Of a stretch of DNA of 7,670 nt, positions 1-6,305 are shown one piece after another. The stretch's first letter is position 1; every line of letters begins with the position of its first letter. Position numbers and translations under genes: made by a program. The notes below the pieces were generated by a model that ran no database searches, had not been told where the DNA came from, and was given only the letters and a program-made list of their open reading frames with translations. The stretch comes from Sulfitobacter sp. (GTDB lineage: Bacteria > Pseudomonadota > Alphaproteobacteria > Rhodobacterales > Rhodobacteraceae). Location: assembly GCA_026421135.1 (NCBI GenBank), contig JAPKCR010000085.1:1-7670 (forward strand), written 5' to 3'.

Positions 1-625
1 CGGTGGCACAGGCGCAACAACTGTTGCCGCCACCATGATCGCAGCACATTTGGCCGGTATCGCAGTGTTCGCCACGGGCGGGATCGGCGGCGTGCACAAA
101 GGTGCAGAAAACACCTTCGACATTTCCGCTGATCTGCTTGAACTGGCCCAAACCCCAGTTACCGTCGTTGCAGCAGGGGCCAAAGCAATTCTGGACGTGG
201 CGAAAACCCTCGAAGTGCTGGAAACCCAAGGCGTGCCTGTGATCACCGTGGGTCAAGACAGCTTTCCCGCGTTCTGGAGCAGCACATCGCCGATCAAGTC
301 CCCGCTTCGCATGGATGATCCATCCCAGATTGCAGCGGCTCATAGAGTCCGTGCGCAGCTTGGTCTGCCCGGTGGTCAACTGGTCGCCAACCCAATCCCA
401 TCTGCAGACGAGATTTCGGCTGCTGAACTTGCCCCGATCATCGCCACCGCACAAAATGACGCAGTGACCAACGGGATCACCGGCAAATCGGTCACGCCCT
501 ACTTGCTGCAACGTATTTTTGAACTGACCGATGGGCGTTCTTTGACGGCGAACATCGCGCTGGTGCGCAATAATGCACGTCTGGCGTCGAAAATTGCAGC
601 AGAACTTGCTGTAAAAGGCACATAA
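1..625 (+). CDS. psuG: Pseudouridine-5'-phosphate glycosidase, 5' end cut off by the window
   Basis: PsuG is a cytosolic enzyme that reversibly cleaves the C-C glycosidic bond of pseudouridine 5'-phosphate to uracil and ribose 5-phosphate, the second step of pseudouridine salvage after the PsuK kinase. The open frame enters at base 2 and runs to TAA at 623-625, giving 207 visible residues; the E. coli enzyme has about 312, so roughly 105 N-terminal residues are missing. The visible part starts with GGTGATTVAAT, then GGIGGVHKGAE, DISADL, AGAKAILD, and near the end SVTPYLLQRI and NIALVRNNARLA, all family hallmarks. The His in GVHKG (95-97), the Asp in ISAD (131-133) and the Lys in GAK (182-184) have the spacing of E. 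coli His137, Asp149 and Lys166, the last being the residue that forms the covalent sugar adduct. The catalytic centre therefore looks intact. A PfkB-type kinase gene would be expected just upstream, outside the window. The ATG at 35 is internal, not the start. Confidence 0.95.
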   Translation, partial: GGTGATTVAATMIAAHLAGIAVFATGGIGGVHKGAENTFDISADLLELAQTPVTVVAAGAKAILDVAKTLEVLETQGVPVITVGQDSFPAFWSSTSPIKSPLRMDDPSQIAAAHRVRAQLGLPGGQLVANPIPSADEISAAELAPIIATAQNDAVTNGITGKSVTPYLLQRIFELTDGRSLTANIALVRNNARLASKIAAELAVKGT

Positions 626-711
626 TGCCCAAATTTCAAGCGCCGCCATTGTAGGAAACCGCCAAAGTACTTAGCTCTGGCAAGGTAATGATTTGGAAGA
701 CATAAACACCG

Positions 712-1458
712 ATGAACACACCTTTTTCGCCTCCTAGCCCCCCTCCTGCGCCCAAACGCACGGTTTTTGCCCGGCTACGGGGATCTTTTTTGACGGGTCT
801 GGTTGTGATTGCTCCAGTGGGTCTGACAATCTGGCTGATCTGGTCTGTTGTCGGCTGGATCGATGGTATTGTGCTGCCTATGGTGCCGCTTGCCTATCAT
901 CCTGACCGGCTGATCCAGACTTATTTCGGGCTTGATCCCTCTGCGCAAATCAACGTGCGCGGGATTGGTGTGATCATCTTTTTGCTGTTCACCATTATCA
1001 TCGGTTTTCTGGCAAAGGGTATTATCGGCCGGTCGTTTATTCGCTTTGCCGAAGGGCTGGTGCAGCGCACCCCCGTTGTGCGCACCATCTATTCCGGCAT
1101 CAAACAGATATCCGAAACGATTTTTGCCCAAAGCGAACGCAGTTTCGAGACCGCTTGTATGATCGAGTATCCGCGTCCGGGGGCCTGGGCGCTTGGGTTT
1201 ATCTCGATCGCCGCAAAAGGCGAGGTGAGCCGCCACGTCGGGGTCGACAAAGAACTGGTCGGCGTGTTTATCCCCACGACGCCAAACCCGACCTCGGGCT
1301 TTTTGCTGTTCTTTCCCCGTGAAGACGTGATCGAACTGGACATGAGCGTTGAGGACGCGGCGAAGTTGGTTATCTCAGCCGGGCTTGTGTACCCGCCAGA
1401 ACGGCCCGTGCCCGTCGCAGGGGCCCCAGACCGCAGCGTGCGAATTGACCGTTCCTAG
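712..1458 (+). CDS. DUF502 family inner-membrane protein
   Basis: This 248-residue protein belongs to the DUF502 family (bacterial relatives of plant COV1/LCV membrane proteins), whose biochemical role in bacteria is not established. A proline-rich, basic N-terminus (residues 4-23) is followed by two hydrophobic segments at about 26-50 and 84-105, predicted to span the inner membrane. Next comes the family signature around residues 120-136 (TPVVRTIYSGIKQ), then a soluble C-terminal domain with the conserved stretch FIPTTPNPTSGFLLFFP. Length is normal for the family. The ATG at 712 is preceded by GGAAG about 14 bases upstream, a rather distant ribosome-binding site, so the start is likely but not certain. 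It follows psuG by 86 bases on the same strand with no visible terminator, so cotranscription is possible. Its TAG stop overlaps the stop of the convergent patatin gene. Family assignment is confident; function is unknown. Confidence 0.9.
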   Translation: MNTPFSPPSPPPAPKRTVFARLRGSFLTGLVVIAPVGLTIWLIWSVVGWIDGIVLPMVPLAYHPDRLIQTYFGLDPSAQINVRGIGVIIFLLFTIIIGFLAKGIIGRSFIRFAEGLVQRTPVVRTIYSGIKQISETIFAQSERSFETACMIEYPRPGAWALGFISIAAKGEVSRHVGVDKELVGVFIPTTPNPTSGFLLFFPREDVIELDMSVEDAAKLVISAGLVYPPERPVPVAGAPDRSVRIDRS

Positions 1459-2486
1459 CTGAACATTTTTTTCAGATCGATCGAACTGCGCTTGCCCACC
1501 TTATCAATATCATTGCGCAGGAACTGTTCAGCAGATGCACGGCCTGCAACCCTGAGGGCTGAAATTACCGCCGGGTTCGGAACCGTCTTGGTTGCTGTTG
1601 AAAGCTTGGACATCATGTCGTCATCCGAGATCATGTGAATATGGACGCGGTTCATCTGCCCCTCTTCGATCTGCCCTGACTCCAGCAACCGTTGCACAAA
1701 GTCGATCGCACGCAATTCCCGCAACAAGCTAGAGTTGAAGCTGATCTCGTTGATCCGGTTCTGAATTTCCATCGGTGTCTTGGGTAGGTCTTCTCGCTCC
1801 AACGGGTTGATGTTAATAATCACGATGTCAGGCGGTAGTTCGCGGGTATACAACGGGAAAAGCGCAGGGTTTCCCGTATATCCCCCATCCCAATATGCCT
1901 CTGAACGGCCCGTCTTTGCGTCAAATATTTCGACCGCCTGAAAAAGGGTTGGCAAGCAGGCCGATGCCAGCAACGCGTCGGGGCCGATCTCGTCTCCTTC
2001 GAAGACCTTGATCTTGCCATCGCGGACCTTTGTGGCGCTTACGAAAAAGTGGGGCGCAGCAGGCCCGCAAACCAGATCATAATTGAATTTCTCGACGATT
2101 TCGCGCAGCGGGTTCTTATAAATCGAACCGAAGGCATAGGGCGACACAACCTGTGTCATCGCAGAGCTGACAGCCGCCTGCCAACTGTATTCCATCGCCC
2201 GGCTAAGCGCGGCCATCCCAAACGGGGCCATCCAGTCTGCAAGCTGGCTTTCTCCAACGCCAGACACCTTTTCCCAAAGCCAATCAAGATTATCCCGTGC
2301 GCCTTGACGGCCGCCGGTGATCATCCCGGCCTTAAGCGCCGCTCCATTCAACGCCCCGGCAGAGGTGCCCGAAATTGCAGAAATCTCAAGGTCCTCTTCT
2401 TCCAGCAGCCTGTCGAGGGCACCCCATGTATAGGCCCCATGCGCACCGCCACCTTGAAGGGCCAGATTGATTTGTTTCTTAACCAT
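1455..2486 (-). CDS. Patatin-like phospholipase (PatD-like lipid acyl hydrolase)
   Basis: A 343-residue patatin-fold serine hydrolase, expected to release fatty acids from phospholipids or related esters with a Ser-Asp dyad. Visible motifs in order are the oxyanion-hole loop QGGGAHGAY (residues 11-19), the nucleophile elbow GTSAG (40-44, Ser42), the block LLASACLPTLF (172-182) and the catalytic DGG (Asp200-Gly202). All key residues are present, so activity is expected. No signal peptide or membrane segment is seen, so it is probably cytosolic or peripherally membrane-associated. It lies 122 bases downstream of bdhA on the same strand, matching the bdhA-patD pair known from Legionella pneumophila. 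That suggests a role linked to 3-hydroxybutyrate or polyhydroxybutyrate metabolism, or to membrane lipid turnover; this link is inference. The ATG at 2486 is chosen because the oxyanion loop follows immediately, although the ribosome-binding site is weak (GGGCGG). Its stop overlaps the DUF502 stop. Confidence 0.93.
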   Translation of the reverse strand: MVKKQINLALQGGGAHGAYTWGALDRLLEEEDLEISAISGTSAGALNGAALKAGMITGGRQGARDNLDWLWEKVSGVGESQLADWMAPFGMAALSRAMEYSWQAAVSSAMTQVVSPYAFGSIYKNPLREIVEKFNYDLVCGPAAPHFFVSATKVRDGKIKVFEGDEIGPDALLASACLPTLFQAVEIFDAKTGRSEAYWDGGYTGNPALFPLYTRELPPDIVIININPLEREDLPKTPMEIQNRINEISFNSSLLRELRAIDFVQRLLESGQIEEGQMNRVHIHMISDDDMMSKLSTATKTVPNPAVISALRVAGRASAEQFLRNDIDKVGKRSSIDLKKMFS

Positions 2487-2534
2487 TGAAATGGACCGCC
2501 CAGAATAAATGAAACCGCCGTCGGCTGGGAGACT

Positions 2535-2581
2535 TAGAAGCCAGAGAATGTGAGAACTGTCAGACCCTTCCCTGGCTTCTA
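2535..2581. repeat. Perfect 10-bp inverted repeat between bdhA and the patatin gene
   Basis: TAGAAGCCAG (2535-2544) and CTGGCTTCTA (2572-2581) are exact reverse complements separated by 27 bases. Partial inner pairing (for example GAA at 2546-2548 with TTC at 2568-2570) could extend the stem. No U-tract follows on either strand, so it does not look like a Rho-independent terminator. It lies in the 122-base spacer of the presumed bdhA-patatin transcript, where it could act as an RNA processing or stability element or a protein-binding site. Function is inferred only from position. Confidence 0.6.
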
Positions 2582-2608
2582 GATACCTTCGCCAAAAGCA
2601 AAAAGTTC

Positions 2609-3394
2609 TTAAAGTGCGGTCCAGCCACCATCGACGCTGACGGTCGTGCCAGTGATTTGCGCAGCAGCGTCAGAGCACAAAAAGGTGGCTGTGCCGCCCA
2701 ATTGTTCAACCGTCGCGAATTCCTTGCTGGGTTGGCGTTCCAACATGACGTTCTTGATCACCTCTTCGCGGCTCATGCCGTATTCTTTCATCGTGTCAGG
2801 AATCTGCTTTTCAACGATGTCGGTCAGAACATAGCCCGGGCAGATGGCGTTGCAGGTGATCGGTTCCTTGGCTGTCTCAAGCGCGGTTGTTTTGGTCAGG
2901 CCGACAATCCCGTGCTTGGCTGCGATGTAGGCTGATTTGAACGGAGACGCCGTCAAGCCATGCGCAGACGAGATATTGACGACCCTGCCCCAGCCGGCCT
3001 TGCGCATCATCGGCAGCGCCATCGCCGTTGTGTGGAATGCCGAGCTCAGGTTGATCGCGATGATCGCATCCCATTTCTCGGCCGGAAAATCCGGGATCGG
3101 GGCCACGTGTTGAATGCCCGCATTGTTCACCAGAATATCGCAACGTCCGGCATCGGTGACAAATTGACGGCATTCATCGCCCTTAGACATATCCGCTTTG
3201 ATATAGCGCGCTTTGACGCCGGTTTCTTTGGCGATTTCCTCGGCGATGGCGTGGTCTTCGTCTCGGTCGGTAAATGAGTTCAAGACAACATCCGCGCCCG
3301 CACGTGCCAAGGCCCAAGCGATCCCTAGGCCAATGCCCGAATTCGAGCCCGTAATTAGAGCGGTTTTTTGCGAAAGATCGATGCTGTAAGCCAT
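2609..3394 (-). CDS. bdhA: D-3-hydroxybutyrate dehydrogenase (short-chain dehydrogenase/reductase)
   Basis: A cytosolic NAD-dependent enzyme interconverting D-3-hydroxybutyrate and acetoacetate, a step in polyhydroxybutyrate and ketone-body use. From the chosen start it has 261 residues, normal for the family. The Rossmann motif TGSNSGIG (15-22), NNAG (90-93), the catalytic tetrad Asn115, Ser143, Tyr156 and Lys160, and the PGYV block (186-189) are visible. Gln95, His145, Lys153, Gln197 and Trp258 fall exactly one position after the substrate-pocket residues I recall for Pseudomonas fragi HBDH (Gln94, His144, Lys152, Gln196, Trp257). This distinguishes it from a generic SDR. The second pocket Trp (187 there) is Tyr188 here. 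The start at 3394 is preferred over an in-frame ATG at 3445 because AGGAG sits six bases upstream and homologues begin about ten residues before the Rossmann motif. It is probably cotranscribed with the downstream patatin gene. Confidence 0.93.
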   Translation of the reverse strand: MAYSIDLSQKTALITGSNSGIGLGIAWALARAGADVVLNSFTDRDEDHAIAEEIAKETGVKARYIKADMSKGDECRQFVTDAGRCDILVNNAGIQHVAPIPDFPAEKWDAIIAINLSSAFHTTAMALPMMRKAGWGRVVNISSAHGLTASPFKSAYIAAKHGIVGLTKTTALETAKEPITCNAICPGYVLTDIVEKQIPDTMKEYGMSREEVIKNVMLERQPSKEFATVEQLGGTATFLCSDAAAQITGTTVSVDGGWTAL

Positions 3395-3400
3395 GGTGTT

Positions 3401-3405
3401 CTCCT
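3401..3405 (-). promoter_or_regulatory. Shine-Dalgarno site of bdhA
   Basis: AGGAG on the minus strand, six bases before the ATG at 3394. It is the strongest ribosome-binding site in the window and decides the bdhA start against the upstream in-frame ATG at 3445, which has none. Just upstream the leader carries three GCAG repeats (minus strand, within 3404-3422). Confidence 0.8.
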
Positions 3406-3519
3406 GCGGTTTCTGCGACTGCACCATGGAACGCGGCCCGCCCAATGAAAATGCCTAAATAATCTATCAAGGCGCAATCTGGCCGATATTCATCAAGTTA
3501 GGTGAAATCATCCGCGGGC

Positions 3520-3549
3520 AAAAAAAAACGTCCGCACGAAGCGGACGTT
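3520..3549 (-). terminator. Rho-independent terminator without an assigned gene
   Basis: Read on the minus strand, AACGTCCGC (3549-3541) pairs perfectly with GCGGACGTT (3535-3527) around a five-base TTCGT loop. The stem runs into nine consecutive T residues (3528-3520). This is a canonical intrinsic terminator for leftward transcription. In the plus direction no T-run follows, so it is one-directional. The nearest gene to its right (3711-5531) is on the plus strand, so it ends no visible coding transcript. It stands about 125 bases upstream of bdhA in the same orientation. Confidence 0.88.
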
Positions 3550-3596
3550 AAGTTATTGAGGCAGGTTTCATACAGGCAAGAAACCTATCGAGCAGT
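3520..3596 (-). ncRNA. Candidate small RNA (or terminated bdhA leader), about 77 nt
   Basis: A minus-strand promoter candidate (3603-3631) and the terminator at 3520-3549 bracket a predicted transcript of about 77 nt with no credible protein gene. Besides the terminator hairpin it contains a 5' hairpin: AGGTTTC (3586-3580) pairs with GAAACCT (3569-3563) around a ten-base loop containing TTGCCTG. The two hairpins are joined by a single-stranded linker (GCCTCAATAACTT). Promoter, two hairpins and a U-tract form the usual architecture of a bacterial trans-acting sRNA. Because it points towards bdhA, it could instead be an attenuated leader, but no upstream segment complements the terminator stem well enough to form an obvious antiterminator. 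No known sRNA family is recognised. A seven-codon ORF (3571-3548) ends at the terminator stem and is probably fortuitous. Confidence 0.5.
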
Positions 3597-3602
3597 AAGG
3601 TC

Positions 3603-3631
3603 TTTATACGCAAACCTTCGCCGTAATCCAA
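3603..3631 (-). promoter_or_regulatory. Sigma-70-like promoter candidate for the small RNA
   Basis: On the minus strand TTGGAT (3631-3626) and TATAAA (3608-3603) are separated by exactly 17 bases, with four and five of six matches to the TTGACA and TATAAT consensus. Initiation would be expected near A3596. It is supported mainly by the terminator about 60 bases downstream in the same direction. Confidence 0.5.
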
Positions 3632-3710
3632 GCTTAAAGTTTGATAACCCCCGTTTGCACCGCTAAGAGTTGGCCTAATAAAACAAGGGCAGAGCGGGAT
3701 TGTTTCGAAA

Positions 3711-5531
3711 ATGACCTCTTATTTTTTCCAAACCTGTCGGGCAGTTGCGGCAGTTTCTTCACTGATTCTGTCTGGCGTCGCCGCCTTTGGCGCGCCGATG
3801 CACGGGATATCTATGTATGGGGACCCTGCCTTGCCACCGGATTTTGTGTCTCTGCCCTACGCGGACCCCGATGCGCCAAAAGGCGGCGCGATCGTTTTAG
3901 GCAACACCGGCGGCTTTGACAGCCTCAACCCTTTCGTGCGCAAAGGCACCGCACCGTGGCAGCTTCCTTTTTTCACCCACGAGACGTTGATGGGCCGTTC
4001 TTGGGACGAACCGTTCACACTTTACGGTCTTTTGGCCGAATCAATCGAGGTGGCCGACGACCGATCCTGGGTCGAATTCACACTGAGGGCCGAGGCGAAA
4101 TTTGCTGACGGAAATCCCGTCACGGTTGAAGATGTGATATTTAGCTACGATCTGTTGGGGTCCGAAGGGCACCCGCGCTATCACGGACTGCGCGCGCAGA
4201 TCGACAGTATCACCCAGATCGGCCCCCGAACTGTGCGAATGACATTCAACACCGAGAACCGCGAACTAGCGCTGCTCGCGGGCATGCGCCCGATCCTCAG
4301 CAAGGCCCAATGGGAAGGACGCGATTTTGCAAACGCGCCGTTGGCGGACATTCCTGTTGGCTCCGGCCCTTATACTGTGTCCGATTATCAGGCCGGGCGT
4401 CAGGTTACCTTGACCCGCAATCCGGACTATTGGGGCAAAGACGTGCCATTCCGGCGCGGCACACACAATATCGACCAGATCAAACTTGATTTCTACGGTG
4501 ACGCCAATGTGCTGTTCGAGGCGTTCAAGGCGGGGGAAATCTCGGCCATTCGTGAATTTAACGCCGAAAGCTGGGAAACCCAGTATGATTTTCCCGCGAT
4601 TGAGCGGGGTGACGTCGTAAAGTCTACGTTCACCCACAATAAGCCGTCGGGCATGACCGGCTTTGTGATGAACACCCGCCGCGCGCCCTTTGACGACATC
4701 CGAGTGCGCGAGGCGATGATCGCGGCATTCAACTTCGAATATATCAACGAAACTCTGACTGGTGGTGCGCAACCCCGGATCACGTCGTATTTTTCAAACT
4801 CGCCCTTGGCCATGTCGTCTGGCCCTGCCGAGGGCCGCGTGGCCGAGTTGTTGGCCCCGTTCAAGAGTAGCCTGCCAGAGGGCGCGCTTGAGGGCTATGC
4901 CCTGCCCGTATCAGATGGATCGGCACGCAACCGGTCAGGCATCCGCGCAGCGATGAAAGCCCTGCAAGATGCCGGATACACGGCCCAAGATGGCACGATG
5001 CGGGATACAAATGGCAAGGCGCTGCAGTTTCGTATTTTGCTATCCAAAGGCAGTACCGAAAATATGGCAATTGCCGAGCTGTATATCCAAGCGCTCAAAC
5101 GGTTGGGTGTCGAGGCTTCTGTCGAGGCCGTTGACGACGCGCAATTCGTATCCCGAAATGCAGAGTTCGATTTTGATATGGCGATCTTTCGCCGCGCCCT
5201 TTCGTTAAGCCCTGGCAATGAACAGCGATATTATTGGGGGTCCGAGGCGGCGGATCAGCCTGGCAGCCGCAATATGATGGGCGCGAAATCCCCTGCCATT
5301 GACGCCATGATTGATACGATGGTCAGTGCCACCACGACACAAGATTTTATCGCCGCGACCCACGCGTTGGACCGTGCGCTGACAGCAGGGCGTTATGTGG
5401 TACCGTTTTGGCAGTTCACCCAAGACCGCATCGCCCATATCGCCCAAATGAAGTACCCCGACCACGTGCCGCTTTACGGGGACGGCCCCAATTATATGCC
5501 AGAAGTATGGTGGATAGAGGCTGAGCGTTGA
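3711..5531 (+). CDS. YejA-type family 5 extracellular solute-binding protein
   Basis: A 606-residue periplasmic binding protein of the oligopeptide/nickel family (SBP_bac_5), most like YejA, the binding component of the YejABEF importer of peptides and, in E. coli, microcin C. An N-terminal export signal is visible: hydrophobic core about residues 11-25, probable cleavage after AFG (about residue 27). There is no lipobox, so the protein should be free in the periplasm. YejA-like features are HGISMYGDP (31-39) and DPDAPKGG (52-59), and the SBP_5 signature FADGNPVTVEDVIFSYD lies at about 130-150. Length matches YejA (about 604). No ABC permease or ATPase genes follow; the next gene is on the opposite strand, so it must use a transporter encoded elsewhere or be an orphan receptor. 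The ribosome-binding site is weak (GCGGGA, about 12 bases upstream), but no other start gives a better signal peptide. The true ligand is unknown. Confidence 0.9.
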   Translation: MTSYFFQTCRAVAAVSSLILSGVAAFGAPMHGISMYGDPALPPDFVSLPYADPDAPKGGAIVLGNTGGFDSLNPFVRKGTAPWQLPFFTHETLMGRSWDEPFTLYGLLAESIEVADDRSWVEFTLRAEAKFADGNPVTVEDVIFSYDLLGSEGHPRYHGLRAQIDSITQIGPRTVRMTFNTENRELALLAGMRPILSKAQWEGRDFANAPLADIPVGSGPYTVSDYQAGRQVTLTRNPDYWGKDVPFRRGTHNIDQIKLDFYGDANVLFEAFKAGEISAIREFNAESWETQYDFPAIERGDVVKSTFTHNKPSGMTGFVMNTRRAPFDDIRVREAMIAAFNFEYINETLTGGAQPRITSYFSNSPLAMSSGPAEGRVAELLAPFKSSLPEGALEGYALPVSDGSARNRSGIRAAMKALQDAGYTAQDGTMRDTNGKALQFRILLSKGSTENMAIAELYIQALKRLGVEASVEAVDDAQFVSRNAEFDFDMAIFRRALSLSPGNEQRYYWGSEAADQPGSRNMMGAKSPAIDAMIDTMVSATTTQDFIAATHALDRALTAGRYVVPFWQFTQDRIAHIAQMKYPDHVPLYGDGPNYMPEVWWIEAER

Positions 5532-5614
5532 GGGTCAAATAGCGGGTTCGATGCGCCGTTGCTGACCGGCCCTTCGGGGAGAGTTTATTTGGCAAAATGA
5601 AGCTGGGACGGTGT

Positions 5615-6262
5615 TTACGTCAGGGACGTCACCCAGAGGATTGTCGCGTCTTCGTCGCTGACGGACACGACGTTATGGCCCATTGTGGCATCATAATAGG
5701 CACTATCGCCGCGGCGCATTTCGACCGGTTCATAGAATTCGGTGTAGAGCCTGACAACGCCAGTCAGCACATACAGGAATTCTTCGCCGTCGTGGCGCAC
5801 CCAACCGTCGAATTCTTCCATCTTGCGGGCGCGGATGCGGGCACGGTAGGGCAACATCTGTTTTTTGCGCAAGGTATCAGCAAGCAGGTCGTGCTCATAG
5901 GTGGTGGTCGCTTTGCTGGTGCCTTCGCCGGATTTCGTCACGGCCATCCGCCCGGTGATCTGCCCGGCAGAGGGCGGCGTAAATAATTGCGGAACTGAGA
6001 TTTCCAGCCCGATAGCGAGTTTCTTGAGCGCGTCATATGTGGGCGACATCTGCCCGTTTTCGATCTTGCTGAGGGTTGAACGCGCCAGTCCTGCCTGATT
6101 GGCAGCCTGTTCCAGTGTCCAGTTGCGGGCCTTGCGCAGTTCGCGCACGCGCGCACCCAGATCAACGGGGGGCGCGGTTTCCGCTTCACCGCTTTCGCGT
6201 GCAATCTGGATCATCGACTTGGGTGCTTGATTTGTCATGCGCTGCATATATCGCCCGACCAT
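5615..6262 (-). CDS. XRE-family transcriptional regulator with C-terminal cupin domain
   Basis: A 215-residue DNA-binding regulator. After a variable N-terminus, a Cro/C1-type helix-turn-helix lies at about residues 36-90, with the signature LEQAANQAGLARSTLSKIENG (50-70). A cupin sensor domain lies at about 139-213, with RHDGEEFLYVLTG (156-168) and GDSAYYDATMGHNV (185-198). His157, Glu161 and His196 are possible metal or ligand contacts. Proteins of this architecture usually control a nearby catabolic or transport gene in response to a small molecule. Here the obvious candidate is the divergent CoA ligase gene, whose start is only 40 bases away; the neighbouring yejA-like gene converges on it. 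The start is uncertain: ATG at 6262 is the longest, with AAGG just upstream, but ATGs at 6247 and 6238 are also possible and would leave more room for promoters. The ligand cannot be read from the sequence. Confidence 0.88.
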   Translation of the reverse strand: MVGRYMQRMTNQAPKSMIQIARESGEAETAPPVDLGARVRELRKARNWTLEQAANQAGLARSTLSKIENGQMSPTYDALKKLAIGLEISVPQLFTPPSAGQITGRMAVTKSGEGTSKATTTYEHDLLADTLRKKQMLPYRARIRARKMEEFDGWVRHDGEEFLYVLTGVVRLYTEFYEPVEMRRGDSAYYDATMGHNVVSVSDEDATILWVTSLT

Positions 6263-6305
6263 GCGCCTTGCAACGGGCCGGAACCCGCGCTAGCGGTGGC
6301 GCATG
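6260..6305. promoter_or_regulatory. Inverted repeat spanning both divergent start codons (possible operator)
   Basis: CATGCGCC (6260-6267) and GGCGCATG (6298-6305) are exact reverse complements with 30 bases between them. Each arm contains the start codon of one divergent gene, so both genes have the same ATG-proximal context. The interior holds two further short palindromes, TTGCAA (6268-6273) and CGCTAGCG (6288-6295). No good -10/-35 pair is visible in the 40-base gap. This is a candidate autoregulatory operator of the XRE-cupin protein, inferred from position and symmetry only. Confidence 0.35.

Larger units (their letters stand above)
3395..3710. other. Long intergenic region between bdhA and the yejA-like gene
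   Basis: This 316-base stretch separates two divergently transcribed genes and contains no credible protein gene. From the bdhA side it holds the bdhA leader (3395-3519), a minus-strand terminator (3520-3549), a second hairpin (arms 3563-3569 and 3580-3586) and a minus-strand promoter candidate (3603-3631). The promoter of the plus-strand binding-protein gene must lie to the right. The best candidate there is TTTGCA (3654-3659) with an A/T-rich -10 around 3676-3682, which is weak. No convincing separate bdhA promoter was found between the terminator and the gene. Confidence 0.7.

Noticed and set aside
2049..2489. 146-codon plus-strand frame opposite the patatin gene
   Set aside because: The translation has no family features, while the minus strand carries a complete patatin with all catalytic motifs.
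2535..2581. Reading the bdhA-patatin inverted repeat as a Rho-independent terminator
   Set aside because: The 27-base loop is long and no T-run follows on either strand.
3404..3422. Three GCAG repeats in the bdhA leader as a PhaR-type operator
   Set aside because: PhaR sites are described as CTGC/GCAG inverted pairs; here the copies are all direct repeats, so the match is not convincing.
3395..3445. Longer bdhA reading frame starting at ATG 3445
   Set aside because: It adds 17 residues not expected in the family and has no ribosome-binding site, whereas the ATG at 3394 has AGGAG at ideal spacing.
3654..3682. Promoter for the yejA-like gene (TTTGCA with an A/T-rich -10)
   Set aside because: Matches to consensus are weak and the spacing ambiguous; kept only as a note in the intergenic entry.
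4266..4772. 168-codon open frame on the minus strand inside the yejA-like gene
   Set aside because: It is wholly antisense to a well-supported gene and its translation shows no recognisable domain; long antisense frames are common in GC-rich DNA.
5570..5579. CCC-TTCG-GGG mini-hairpin between the yejA-like gene and the regulator
   Set aside because: Three base pairs and only a scattered T-rich tail are too little to call a terminator, although the position between convergent genes fits.
5597..5986. 129-codon plus-strand frame opposite the XRE-cupin gene
   Set aside because: It is antisense to the cupin domain and has no motif of its own.
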